Of a stretch of 64,000 nt of DNA, positions 1 through 8,794 are shown one piece after another. The first letter of the stretch is position 1, and every line of letters begins with the position of its first letter. This stretch comes from CAVSWT01 sp963777515. Lineage in GTDB: Bacteria; Bacteroidota; Ignavibacteria; Ignavibacteriales; Ignavibacteriaceae. The notes beneath the pieces were generated by a model. The model ran no database searches. It had not been told where the DNA came from and was given only the letters and a program-made list of their open reading frames with translations. The stretch lies in the NCBI GenBank assembly GCA_963777515.1, contig CAVZQU010000009.1, positions 62,001 to 126,000 of the forward strand, in the 5' to 3' direction. Position numbers and translations under genes: made by a program.

Positions 1-120
1 TTTTGTTAATTCGTATGTAGGGCAAGTAGCGAGGCACATTCCGCAATGAATACATTGTTCTAAAACATCATCATTAGGAAGAACGCCAAGTAAATGCGGA
101 TATTCTTTTAATTTACTCAT
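1..120 (-). CDS. glcF: Glycolate/D-lactate oxidase iron-sulfur subunit, N-terminal part
   Basis: Only the first 40 codons are in the window; the rest runs off the left edge. The ATG at 118-120 overlaps the TGA of the FAD subunit as ATGA, so the two are translationally coupled. Residues 23-34 read CIHCGMCLATCP, the CxxCxxCxxxCP ligand set of an 8Fe ferredoxin-type domain, as in GlcF/LldE-like proteins that pass electrons from the flavin subunit to the quinone pool at the membrane. The order FAD subunit then Fe-S subunit is that of glcDF. An anaerobic glycerol-3-phosphate or D-lactate dehydrogenase Fe-S subunit cannot be excluded from 40 residues. Confidence 0.82.
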   Translation of the reverse strand, partial: MSKLKEYPHLLGVLPNDDVLEQCIHCGMCLATCPTYELTK

Positions 121-1554
121 GTAAAATCTTTTATATGTTCCCTTTTTATTGGCATTGGCCCTTCGCATCTTGGGCTGATGGAAAATATTTTCCCAGGGTT
201 CAAAATATTATTTTCATCAATAACGGATTTAATTTTTTTCATCATTTCCATTCCCGGTATTCCGGCAACCTGTTCAAGAAATTGTTTCTTAGCAAGTCCG
301 GTGCCATGTTCTCCTGTTATTGTTCCCCCCAAGCTTTATTGCTTCATTAAAAATAAATTCGAATGCATGATGAGCTTTATCAATTTCCTGTTTATCTCTT
401 TCATCGGTTAAACAGGTTGGATGAAGATTGCCGTCACCGGCATGTCCGAAATTTCCAAATGTTAGATCAAATTTTCTTGCAGCTTCAGTAATTTTCTCAA
501 TCATAATTGGAAGCTCACTCCTTGGAACAGTTGCATCTTCTAAAATGGTTGTTGGACGTCTTCTTGCTAATGCACTAAAAGCACTCCTGCGTGCTGTCTT
601 TAGCTTTAATGCTTCTTTTTCATTTTCTGCAACTTTAATAAATGAAGCGTTATTTTTTTTAAGTATATTTTTTACCATTTCACTGTCTTCGTCAACGGCA
701 CTTCCTCTGCCATCAACTTCGATTAATAAAATTGCTTCACTGTTTCTCGGTAAACCAATTTTTGTATAATCCTCAACACAATTAATTGTTGTGTTGTCTA
801 AAAACTCCATCATACTGGGAATTATATGAGAAGATATTATATCAGAAACTGCTTTTGCGCTATCATTAAGTTTATCAAAATACGCAAGCATAGTGATTAC
901 CTTGGAAGGAAGAGGAATAATTTTCAATAAAATTTTTGTGATAATCCCAAGTGTCCCTTCACTGCCGATTATAAAATCTTTTAAGTTATAACCGGCAACA
1001 TCTTTCATATTTTTTCCGCCGGTTTTTAAAAGATCACCATTTGGCAAAATCATTTCTGTACCAAGCACATAATTTTTAGTAACGCCGTATTTGAGTCCTC
1101 GCAAACCGCCTGCGTTGTTGGCAACATTTCCACCTAAGGTGCAGACATTCATACTTCCAGGGTCAGGCGGATAAAATAATCCAAATTTTTCAACTTCTTT
1201 TTGAAGCTGTGCAGTTACAACTCCAGGTTGAACTGATGCAGTTAAATTATTTGTGTCTATTTCCAGAATTTTATTCCAGCGGGTCATAACAATAACAACA
1301 CAATTTTCAACCGGTACCGCGCCGCCGCTTAAACCAGTTCCAGCACCGCGAGGGACAATATTAAATTTTTCCTGATTTGCTAATTTTAATATTTCGGATA
1401 TTTGTTCTTCATTTTCTGGTAAGACAATTGCTTCAGGAAGCTGTTGAAAAATAGGCGTACCATCATAAGAGTAAACTAATTTTTCTTCTTCCGAATCAAA
1501 ATAGCTTTTTTCACCGACAATTTTTTTTAGTTGAGATTTTATGGTTTGATTCAT
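117..1554 (-). CDS. glcD: FAD-linked glycolate/D-lactate oxidase subunit (one frameshift)
   Basis: About 478 residues once a frameshift is bridged. This is a FAD_binding_4 / FAD-oxidase_C flavoprotein oxidising glycolate or D-lactate. The PCMH-type FAD domain shows PRGAGTGLSGG (about residue 69) and PPDPGSMNVCTLGGNVANNA (about 130); the C-terminal part has FGNFGHAGDGNLHP and, after the shift, GGTITGEHGTG, typical of the GlcD/Dld C-terminus. The break is in a G6 run on the coding strand (325-330); five Gs restore LGGTITGEHG, so a one-base homopolymer insertion is likely. GlcD versus D-lactate dehydrogenase cannot be separated by eye. It is the first gene of a unit with its own promoter and is coupled to glcF. 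Confidence 0.88.
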
Positions 1555-1595
1555 TGTGAGGTAAACAGTAAAAATTAAATTAAAATTCTACAAAA

Positions 1596-1624
1596 ATAGT
1601 AACTATAATATGATTAAATATCAA
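1596..1624 (-). promoter_or_regulatory. Sigma-70-like promoter of glcDF
   Basis: On the minus strand TTGATA (1619-1624), a 17-base spacer and TACTAT (1596-1601). It lies about 40 bases upstream of the glcD start and is the best match in the ctpA-glcD gap. Judged by eye only. Confidence 0.45.
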
Positions 1625-1703
1625 AAAGAATTTTAATCTACACAACTCCCCTATTACATATTCATTTACAAAAATTAAAAACCAACTTTGATATATTTAA
1701 TTA

Positions 1704-3359
1704 TTACTTTTTGATTTTTAAAAGTCTATCATAGACTTTAGTATTATTTAACACTTTCAAAGCAGTTTGAAACTGAGGATCAGTTGAAAGTAATTCATTA
1801 ATTTTTGCTTCATTGCCCAAATATCTTGAAGCAAGCTCGCCTTTAAGTTCTCTTAAAACTTCATCTTTGTATATATTAATTTCTTTGTTCCCAATTTTTT
1901 CAAGCTGATCTTTTACATGTGTCAAGCTTTCAGTTATATTCTTTTCATATTTATTTGATTTGGCATCTGCAAGCAGCTTCTTAACTTCTTTTTCTGCATC
2001 CGATTCATAAGTGAATTTTTCTTTATTTAAATATTTATCGAAAGAATTAAAAATTTCTGAATCTTTCAGTGAATTAAAATCTGCTTTTGGATTCTGGTAA
2101 TAATAGTAATCAGCAAATTTAAAAATTAATCCTTTTGCTAATAGTTCCCTGGTAACTCCGCCATCAATAACATAGTCAACCGTTGTATCGGGAGTAATTC
2201 CACCTGCGCTATAAACAGAACGTTTATTATCGGTTAAGAAAGAAGATTTAATTAATGAATCATCTTTTGAAATCACATTATTATCTTTGGAGTAATCAAT
2301 TTTCTGTATACACCGGCCGCTTGGAGTATAATATTTAGCTGTTGTAATTTTTAATGATGTATTATAACTAAGTGGGGTTATGGTTTGAACCAAACCTTTG
2401 CCAAAAGATTTTGTACCAAGTACAACTCCTCTATCGTGATCTTGAATAGCTCCCGTCACAATTTCCGAAGCGGATGCTGAACCTCCGTTGATTAGCACAA
2501 CAAGCTTTGCATCACCTACCATAGGCTCCTGCACAGCATAATAAGATTTTTCATTTGATTCATCTCTGCCCTTTGTCGAGACAATTAACTTTCCTTTTTG
2601 AAGAAACTTATCAACTATATCAACAGCGACATCAAGTAACCCGCCGGGATTTCCTCTCAAATCCAGAACAACTGATTTTATTTCTTTTTCAGCTTTTAAT
2701 TTTTTCAAAGCATTTCTAACTTCATCACCGGCACTTCGGCTGAAATTTGTAAGCTTTAAATAAACATTATTGCTATTCTTAGGACAAAAATCTGCATAAG
2801 TTAAATTTTTAACAATAACTTCTTCACGTATTAAATTAAAATTAAGTGTATCTTGGTCATTGTTACGAGCTACTTTTACTTCAACAGATGTTCCGGGTTC
2901 CCCTTTTACCAACGATGAAATTTCATCAACATTATCCGGGGTAATTTTAACATGGTTTGCCTCAATTAAAACATCACCTATTCTTATCCCTTGCTTTTGT
3001 GCAGAATAACCATCTAATACTTCAACTACAGTAACTTCATCGCCTCTAACACCTATGGATATTCCTACTCCGCCATACTTACCATTTGTAATGAGATTAA
3101 TATCATCTTGCTTGTTCTCATCAATAAAAATTGTATAAGGGTCTAAAGAACCAAGCATTCCACGTATACCGGCACGCATAAATTGCTCAGGATTTATATC
3201 ATCAACATAGTTGAAAGAAATTTCTTTATACACTTTTCCGAACAGGTCAATGTTTTTTGAAATTTCAAAATAGGTGTCACTTTTGCCTGGGAAAAATCCT
3301 GCAAAAACAAATATTAATACTACTGCAGCAAACGGCTTAATTAATTTTTTATAGCTCAT
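1704..3359 (-). CDS. ctpA: S41 family C-terminal processing peptidase with PDZ domain
   Basis: 551 residues. An N-terminal membrane segment (about 9-24) is followed by a PDZ domain (about 95-170) and the S41 catalytic domain. The serine lies in NGGSASASE (Ser296 by spacing) and the general-base lysine in FGKG (Lys321), 25 apart as in CtpA. The substrate-binding signature VLDLRGNPGGLL is at 231-242. Such periplasmic enzymes trim or degrade proteins from their C-terminus. The C-terminal 170 residues are an alpha-helical extension seen in many Bacteroidota S41 proteins. The start overlaps the tmk stop (ATGA), so translation is coupled to tmk. Confidence 0.93.
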   Translation of the reverse strand: MSYKKLIKPFAAVVLIFVFAGFFPGKSDTYFEISKNIDLFGKVYKEISFNYVDDINPEQFMRAGIRGMLGSLDPYTIFIDENKQDDINLITNGKYGGVGISIGVRGDEVTVVEVLDGYSAQKQGIRIGDVLIEANHVKITPDNVDEISSLVKGEPGTSVEVKVARNNDQDTLNFNLIREEVIVKNLTYADFCPKNSNNVYLKLTNFSRSAGDEVRNALKKLKAEKEIKSVVLDLRGNPGGLLDVAVDIVDKFLQKGKLIVSTKGRDESNEKSYYAVQEPMVGDAKLVVLINGGSASASEIVTGAIQDHDRGVVLGTKSFGKGLVQTITPLSYNTSLKITTAKYYTPSGRCIQKIDYSKDNNVISKDDSLIKSSFLTDNKRSVYSAGGITPDTTVDYVIDGGVTRELLAKGLIFKFADYYYYQNPKADFNSLKDSEIFNSFDKYLNKEKFTYESDAEKEVKKLLADAKSNKYEKNITESLTHVKDQLEKIGNKEINIYKDEVLRELKGELASRYLGNEAKINELLSTDPQFQTALKVLNNTKVYDRLLKIKK

Positions 3360-3981
3360 ACGGTTTCCTTTTTTTCAAACGATAAAATTTCTTTGATAAT
3401 TTCATTATGAATATCTTCAATGGATTTTAAGCCATCAATTCTGTTAAATCTTTTTTCATTTTTGGAAAGTGCAATATAACCATTTCTTACTCTATTATAG
3501 AAATCCGAATCCGATGTTTCAATCCTATCAAGATTCAATCTTTTTTTTGCTTGCTTTCTTTTTTCAGCTTCTTCAACAGGGATGTCGATAAAAAAAGTTA
3601 TATCCGGAATAGTATCACCAATGGCAAGGCTGTTAATATGTTTTACCAGTTCAAGTGATATTCCTCTTCCATAACCTTGATATGCAGTAGTTGAATCGTG
3701 AAATCTATCCGAAATTACAAAATAATTCTTATCAAGGTAAGGTCTAATTTTTTCTCTAACTAATTGAGCTCTTGCAGCTGAGAATAAAAATATCTCAGTC
3801 TCCATAAACATTTTATTATGTTTTTTATCTAAAATAATTGGACGAATAATTTCAGAAATATCAGTTCCGCCGGGTTCGCGGATTATTTCAACTTCATTTT
3901 TATTTTCAATCAAATACTTTTTTAAAACTCAACTTGTGTAGACTTACCGCAGAAGTCTATTCCTTCAAAAGTAATAAACAT
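3356..3981 (-). CDS. tmk: Thymidylate kinase (one frameshift)
   Basis: dTMP kinase, about 208 residues, making dTDP from dTMP and ATP. The N-terminus starts at 3981 with MFITFEGIDFCGKSTQ, where GIDFCGKST is the P-loop. The frame breaks near 3925 in a stretch of four coding-strand Ts; one added base joins the P-loop to REPGGT (DR-type substrate loop) and ISDRFHDSTTAYQGYGRG, the typical TMPK DRY/TxYQG region. EEAEKRKQAKKRLNLDRIE matches the lid. An essential gene, so the break is most likely a base-calling error. It overlaps ctpA by four bases. Confidence 0.88.
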
Positions 3982-3995
3982 TTATAATTCTATTT

Positions 3996-4910
3996 TTAAT
4001 TAAACTTTTTAATTACGTAACGAAGTCTTTCAGGCTTAGAATAAAGCAGGAAAGTATTTTCAGGTAAAATTATTTTCGGAACTATGCTTCCCACAGTATC
4101 AAGTACCACATCTCTGTAATTTACAAAAGAATTAAAATCATCTTTTGTTAATTTAGCCAATATATTAATTCCTCCCCGCACACCAATTTCTATTTTGTTT
4201 GGAAGAAGAACCACAGTTCTATCCTTGGGAACATCAACGACATGTACTGGTACATCCAAAATATTCTTATCAACAATTTTTTGAACATTTAAATAAATAC
4301 TGACTTTACTATTTCGATAGCTGACTCCGGGAAAATCTTGAAGTTCAACCAGCCTGAAAGTTTTTTCGTCAAGATTATTTAATAAAATATTTTTTGTATG
4401 AACACTAATCATTTTTTTAATTTCAGATACAGGTCCTGATACTGTTGTTGTTTCAGGTTTAACTACAATTTTTGTTGCCAATCCATAACCGGATTTAAAT
4501 TTCAAATTCAGATCCGGAATTATATCAACTTTTTTTGAAATTACTTTTTCAAGTAAGAAGGATAAAGTATCGGGAGATATATTAATCACTTCAAGGCCTG
4601 ATGACAACCATTGATTATCGGATAAATAATTTGATAGAAATACAGTTTGCTTTCCAGCTTCTTTCTTAGCGGATATGTAATAATCTGATTCACTTCCAAG
4701 GTTCAAAGCAATTAATTTCCATCCTTTGCCTTTTACCCTAACTGAAATATCTTGAGGCAATTTAGTACTTGAAGTGTATCCTTTTGGAAAGTTCACCAGT
4801 TTTAACGGAACATTGATTGTCGCATAATAATCATTGGATAAGGATACAGAACCCCAAAGTACAATTGAGAAAACAAGCGCAGCTAAAATGATATGAGCAT
4901 TTTTTTTCAT
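3996..4910 (-). CDS. YbbR-like (CdaR-type) domain protein
   Basis: 304 residues from the chosen start MKKNAHII at 4910. A longer start at 4946 would run through the preceding terminator hairpin, so it is rejected. An N-terminal membrane helix (about 5-22, LAALVFSIVLWGSVSLS) is followed by repeats of the extracytoplasmic YbbR beta-domain (for example ATINVPLKLVNFPKGYT and later VDVPVHVV-like strands). In Firmicutes YbbR/CdaR controls the diadenylate cyclase CdaA; no cdaA is visible here, so the role is open. Downstream lies tmk, 14 bases away. Confidence 0.8.
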   Translation of the reverse strand: MKKNAHIILAALVFSIVLWGSVSLSNDYYATINVPLKLVNFPKGYTSSTKLPQDISVRVKGKGWKLIALNLGSESDYYISAKKEAGKQTVFLSNYLSDNQWLSSGLEVINISPDTLSFLLEKVISKKVDIIPDLNLKFKSGYGLATKIVVKPETTTVSGPVSEIKKMISVHTKNILLNNLDEKTFRLVELQDFPGVSYRNSKVSIYLNVQKIVDKNILDVPVHVVDVPKDRTVVLLPNKIEIGVRGGINILAKLTKDDFNSFVNYRDVVLDTVGSIVPKIILPENTFLLYSKPERLRYVIKKFN

Positions 4911-4931
4911 GCACAAATATAATTTAAAATT

Positions 4932-4958
4932 AAAAAAAAACTCCACCTAAAGTGGAGT
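4932..4958 (-). terminator. Rho-independent terminator of the BMC unit
   Basis: On the minus strand a 7-bp stem ACTCCAC/GTGGAGT with a 5-base loop (stem bases 4940-4946 and 4952-4958), followed by a run of nine Ts (4932-4940). It sits about 30 bases after the stop of the BMC extension protein and just before the YbbR start, insulating the two BMC genes from the gene behind. Confidence 0.85.
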
Positions 4959-4984
4959 CTAAATATCTGCTACAAATTCATGTT

Positions 4985-5725
4985 TCATTTAAGTTTATTA
5001 AAATAATATAAAAGCTCTTTCCTATTTGCCTTCGATATTTCTCTTCCTTGTATAGGAAATCCATTTGTACTGCGTGCTAATCTTCTAAGCTTATGAACAT
5101 TTAAATTTTCAACTTCAACCAAAGACAGATTTTCAAATTTTAATTCTTTGTCTGCCGGTTTATCTTTATGCTTCAGAGAAGCTGTTTTTGGTTTTTCACT
5201 TACTGCTTTCTTCCCTAAAGCTTCCCTTCTTAACCTGGCAATTGTATCTGAAGATGAACTTACCGATGAAGCTGATTCCTTAACTGATTTAACTTCTACA
5301 ATTTCTTCTTTTTCAATTTTCTTTTCTTTTACTTCAGGTTTTTCAATTACAGTTTCTACTACTTCCTTGGGTTTAGGCTTGATAGAAGGTTTTTCCCTTG
5401 GTGCTGCATTTTCGGTTTTTGAAGAATCTGTAACCTTAGATTTTTCTTTTGAATCAATTCCAGGAAGAATAATTTTTAACTGTTCATCGGGTTGAGGAAT
5501 AACATGAACTGAAACAAGTTCGCCGACTCTTTTAGCTGCCGCAGCGCCAGCATCAACTGCTGCTTTTACAGCAGCGGTATCTCCTATCACTTTAATAGTG
5601 ATTAATGCAGGAACAACTTTTTCTTTGCCAACAAACTTTACATTAGCTGCTTTGAGCATAGCATCGGCTGCTTCAATTGCTCCCACTAATCCTCGAGTTT
5701 CAACCATTCCAAGTGCTGAACTCAT
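4985..5725 (-). CDS. BMC shell protein with long linker and C-terminal tail domain
   Basis: 246 residues. Residues 1-92 are a BMC-H domain (GMVETRGLVGAIEAADAML, VIGDTAAVKAAVDAGAAAA, VSVHVIPQP) nearly identical in layout to the neighbouring PduA/EutM-like protein. Residues about 95-195 are a low-complexity linker rich in K, E, S and P. The last 45 residues form a compact basic helical motif, LNVHKLRRLARS then FPIQGREISKANRKELLYYF, resembling a SAP/Rho-N-like or cargo/nucleic-acid-binding module; this resemblance is by eye. By analogy with PduK/EutK it is probably a minor shell protein that anchors something to the inner shell face. Nine bases separate it from the upstream BMC gene. Confidence 0.88.
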   Translation of the reverse strand: MSSALGMVETRGLVGAIEAADAMLKAANVKFVGKEKVVPALITIKVIGDTAAVKAAVDAGAAAAKRVGELVSVHVIPQPDEQLKIILPGIDSKEKSKVTDSSKTENAAPREKPSIKPKPKEVVETVIEKPEVKEKKIEKEEIVEVKSVKESASSVSSSSDTIARLRREALGKKAVSEKPKTASLKHKDKPADKELKFENLSLVEVENLNVHKLRRLARSTNGFPIQGREISKANRKELLYYFNKLK

Positions 5726-5734
5726 AATATTATT

Positions 5735-6013
5735 CTATTTTTTCTTTGGAAGAATAGTTTCAACCTCTGCATGAGGGCGTGGAATTACATGAACAGACAC
5801 TAATTCACCAACTCTTTGCGCAGCAGCGGCTCCGGCATCAGTTGCAGCTTTCACTGCTCCAACATCACCTCGAACCATAACGGTAACATACCCACCGCCA
5901 ATTGTTTCTTTGCCAATTAGTTCAACTTTAGCGGCTTTAACCATAGCATCAGCGGCTTCAATTGCGCCAACCAATCCTTTGGTTTCAATCATTCCAAGTG
6001 CGTCAAGTGCCAT
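5735..6013 (-). CDS. BMC-H shell protein (PduA/EutM-like)
   Basis: 92 residues, one complete BMC domain and nothing else: GMIETKGLVGAIEAADAMVK, VMVRGDVGAVKAATDAGAAAA, VGELVSVHVIPRPH. These proteins form cyclic hexamers that tile the facets of bacterial microcompartments; the pore loop here contains GGG (KETIGGGYVTV, about residues 37-47), fitting a small-metabolite pore. RBS GGGAG at 6023-6027. It is the first gene of a two-gene unit with its own promoter (6051-6079) and terminator (4932-4958). No BMC-P (pentamer), BMC-T or cargo enzymes are seen in the window. Confidence 0.95.
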   Translation of the reverse strand: MALDALGMIETKGLVGAIEAADAMVKAAKVELIGKETIGGGYVTVMVRGDVGAVKAATDAGAAAAQRVGELVSVHVIPRPHAEVETILPKKK

Positions 6014-6050
6014 AATTTAGTGCTCCCATTTGAAAAATATTGATTGTTCG

Positions 6051-6079
6051 AAAATACTTTAACAGTGTATAAATGTCAA
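6051..6079 (-). promoter_or_regulatory. Consensus-like sigma-70 promoter of the BMC genes
   Basis: On the minus strand a perfect -35 TTGACA (6074-6079), a 17-base spacer and TATTTT (6051-6056). The expected transcript start is about 30 bases before the BMC-H ATG. This is the strongest promoter I found by eye in the window and fits an abundantly made shell protein. Confidence 0.65.
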
Positions 6080-6117
6080 TTATAAATTATTTGTTTAAAT
6101 TTTTCTAACGCATAGAC

Positions 6118-6544
6118 CTATTGCTCATCAAGATATTCTTGTAAAATAATTGCTGCGGAATTTCTGTCAACTAAACCTTTATCTCTTCTTTTTGATCTCT
6201 TAGTTACCGATTGAATTATCATCGATTTGGCAATCTCGGAAGTATAGCTTTCATCTCTTAAGATGATTTCAAGCTTGAATTTTTTTTTCAAGTTTTTCTT
6301 TAAATTTTAATATTTCTTTGCCATTCGATGAAAGCTTTCCATCATCCTGATACGGCAGACCAAGAACTATTTTTTCAATATTCTTTTCAGAAATAATTTT
6401 TTTTAGATTATTTAATAAATTGGGATCATTATTTAAAGTTTGAAAGGCGTAAGCAAAAGTCATCATTGGATCTGAAAGTGCAAGACCGATTCTTTTTTCC
6501 CCATAATCAATAGCAAGTATTCTACTAATATTTTCTTCTCTCAT
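6118..6544 (-). CDS. ruvX: YqgF/RuvX Holliday junction resolvase family (one frameshift)
   Basis: About 141 residues after bridging a frameshift. The N-terminus has RILAIDYGEKRIGLALSDP (the YqgF RNase H-like strand with catalytic Asp) and IVLGLPYQDDGK. The C-terminal part, in another frame, gives LRDESYTSEIAKSMI and KGLVDRNSAAIILQEYLDEQ, the conserved DE and DxxAAxxILQ motifs. The break is an A9 run on the coding strand (6281-6289); eight As restore the frame. Family members act in 16S rRNA 5' maturation and as putative resolvases. ATGA overlap with relA upstream. Confidence 0.88.
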
Positions 6545-8721
6545 GTCTGCATTGAATTTTCAAAACGATCAACAGAATAAACTCCTTTTAATTTTTTCAA
6601 CCTATCAATAACTCTTTGAAGGTGATCAAGATTGCGGACATAAACAGTAACACTTCCTTCAAAAGTAGAATTGTCTGTATTAATATTTATAGATTTTATG
6701 TTTGTATTTTGATAAGAAACTATTGTATGTGAGATGTCATTTAATATTCCCGGTGAATCTTCTCCCATAATAGTTAATCCGGCAACAAATAGTGAACTAT
6801 CTGAACCAGGCCACTGAACTGGAATCAATTTACTTGGATCTTTTTCAGAAATCCTTAATAACTCCGGACAAGTTTTTCTATGTATCTTAACACCTTCTCC
6901 AATTGTTATAAAACCTATTACCGGATCACCAGGGATTGGATTACAGCATTTAGCATAAGAATACATAATTGCAGATTTGCTACCATCAACCAAAATTCCG
7001 CCTGCATCATCCCTGGCAAGATTCGCAAAATTATCGAACTCCAATACTGGAGCACGCTCTTTCTTTTCTTTTTCTTTTGTAGCAGTTAAAATTTCATCTA
7101 TGTTTAACTTACCTTGAGCTAATGCACTATAAAATTGTTTGCTATTTTCAAACTTTAAATTTGTTATTAACTTAGAGACATCATTTTGAGTAAAAGATAA
7201 TTTAAGCTTTTTAATTTTCTTTTCCCAGATATCTTTACCTGCTTCAACAATTACTTCTTCTTCTTTATTGAGCCACTTTTTTACTGCAGTTTTAGCTTTG
7301 TGAGTAGTTACAAACTTTATCCAGTTTTTATTTGGATGCTGATTTTTTGAAGTAATAATTTCAACTTGGTCACCACTGTGAAGTATTGTATCTAAAGGCA
7401 CAATTTTACCGTTAACCTTTGCCCCGATACAATGTGTTCCAACTTTACTATGGATTTCAAATGCGAAATCAACAGGAGTAGAATTAATTGGTAAACGTCT
7501 TAAATCACCTTTAGGTGTAAATACATAAATTTCATCTTGATAAAGATTTAGCTTAAAACTCTCAAGTAAATCTTTACGAGGATCATCTTTTGAAGCATTT
7601 TCAAATATTTCTCTAATCCAGTTAACCCAGGTTTCTAATTCTTTATCCGAAGTAGTTTTATTTTCTTTATAGCGCCAATGTGCTGCCACACCTTTTTCTG
7701 CAACTTCATGCATCTTGATAGTTCTAATTTGAACTTCTACCAATCTTCCTTCCGGTCCAACAACAGTGGTATGAATCGATTGATAATTATTTGTCTTTGG
7801 AATAGAAATATAATCTTTAAATCTATCCGGAACCGGCAAATACATTTGATTTACAATACCAAGGGAAGTATAACAATCATTATTGTTTTCAGTATTTAAT
7901 ATTACTCGAATAGCAAAGAGATCATAAATTTCTTCAAATGGTTTATTTCGCCTTACCATTTTCCTGTATATGCTATAAAGATGTTTTGCTCTTCCACTTA
8001 TTTCATACTTTAGATGATATTCATCAAGCTTTTCTTTTATAGGATCACTAAACTTTTTAATGTATGCTTCACGTTCTTTTCTTTTTGCTTTTATTTTGCG
8101 GGCTATTTCTTCGTAAGCTTCTTTATTCAAATATTTAAAAGCTAAATCTTCCAATTCCCATTTTACGCGTCCCAAACCAAAACGGTTTGCAAACGGAGCA
8201 TATATTTCAAGAGTTTCCTGAGCAATTCTTCTTTGCTTTTCAGGATTCACAAATTCCAAAGTACGCATATTATGAAGACGATCGGCAAACTTTACTAAAA
8301 TTACCCTTACGTCCTTTACCATTGAAAGTAGCATTTTTCTATAATTTTCGGCCTGAGTAATTTCCTGACCTTTGAAAATGCCACTTATTTTAGTAACCCC
8401 ATCTACAATTTCTGCAACTTCTTTTCCAAATTCTTTGGCAAGTAAATCAAGATTGAAATCAGTATCTTCCACAACATCATGAAGCAGACAGGCTGCCACT
8501 GTAATATCATCAAGAGGAATTTCTTTTGCTACAATCATAGCAGCTTCATATGGATGAGTAAAATATGGCTCACCGGATGCGCGTAAATCATTTTTATGCG
8601 CTTCCAAACTGAATCCAAGGCTTTTTGTAATTAAACCCTCATCAACGTTTGGCAGATGCTCCCGGCATGCTTCCAGCAAATCATCCAGCATTTTTTTATG
8701 TTTTGGGTTGCTTATGCTCAT
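6541..8721 (-). CDS. relA/spoT: Bifunctional (p)ppGpp synthetase/hydrolase RelA/SpoT
   Basis: 726 residues, intact. The HD hydrolase domain is complete (FTHPYEAA about 54, LLHDVVEDTDF with HD at 81-82 and ED at 85-86, KFADRLHNMRTL), so ppGpp hydrolysis is expected. The synthetase domain has FAIRVI, RFKDYISIPK, YQSIHTTVVG and EVQIRT. A TGS domain follows (DEIYVFTPKGDLRRLP, VDFAFEIHSKVG), then a conserved RIS/CC region (YAKCCNPIPGDPVIGFI) and a C-terminal ACT domain. A Rel-type stringent-response enzyme serving alone is usual outside gamma-proteobacteria. It is coupled to ruvX by ATGA. Confidence 0.96.
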   Translation of the reverse strand: MSISNPKHKKMLDDLLEACREHLPNVDEGLITKSLGFSLEAHKNDLRASGEPYFTHPYEAAMIVAKEIPLDDITVAACLLHDVVEDTDFNLDLLAKEFGKEVAEIVDGVTKISGIFKGQEITQAENYRKMLLSMVKDVRVILVKFADRLHNMRTLEFVNPEKQRRIAQETLEIYAPFANRFGLGRVKWELEDLAFKYLNKEAYEEIARKIKAKRKEREAYIKKFSDPIKEKLDEYHLKYEISGRAKHLYSIYRKMVRRNKPFEEIYDLFAIRVILNTENNNDCYTSLGIVNQMYLPVPDRFKDYISIPKTNNYQSIHTTVVGPEGRLVEVQIRTIKMHEVAEKGVAAHWRYKENKTTSDKELETWVNWIREIFENASKDDPRKDLLESFKLNLYQDEIYVFTPKGDLRRLPINSTPVDFAFEIHSKVGTHCIGAKVNGKIVPLDTILHSGDQVEIITSKNQHPNKNWIKFVTTHKAKTAVKKWLNKEEEVIVEAGKDIWEKKIKKLKLSFTQNDVSKLITNLKFENSKQFYSALAQGKLNIDEILTATKEKEKKERAPVLEFDNFANLARDDAGGILVDGSKSAIMYSYAKCCNPIPGDPVIGFITIGEGVKIHRKTCPELLRISEKDPSKLIPVQWPGSDSSLFVAGLTIMGEDSPGILNDISHTIVSYQNTNIKSININTDNSTFEGSVTVYVRNLDHLQRVIDRLKKLKGVYSVDRFENSMQT

Positions 8722-8794
8722 ATTTGAATACTATTCTGTGAACCTAATTGTTCGTGTCTAATATAATATTTTAATCGAAAAAAACTAACTCATT

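Noticed and set aside
4910..4946. Longer start of the YbbR protein at 4946
   Set aside because: It would start in the BMC terminator hairpin and precede the membrane helix by a non-matching segment; MKKNAHII at 4910 fits a signal anchor.
6281..6289. Programmed frameshift at A9 in ruvX
   Set aside because: A-runs are classic slippage sites, but the same kind of break is seen in dozens of genes in this window, so a consensus error is simpler.
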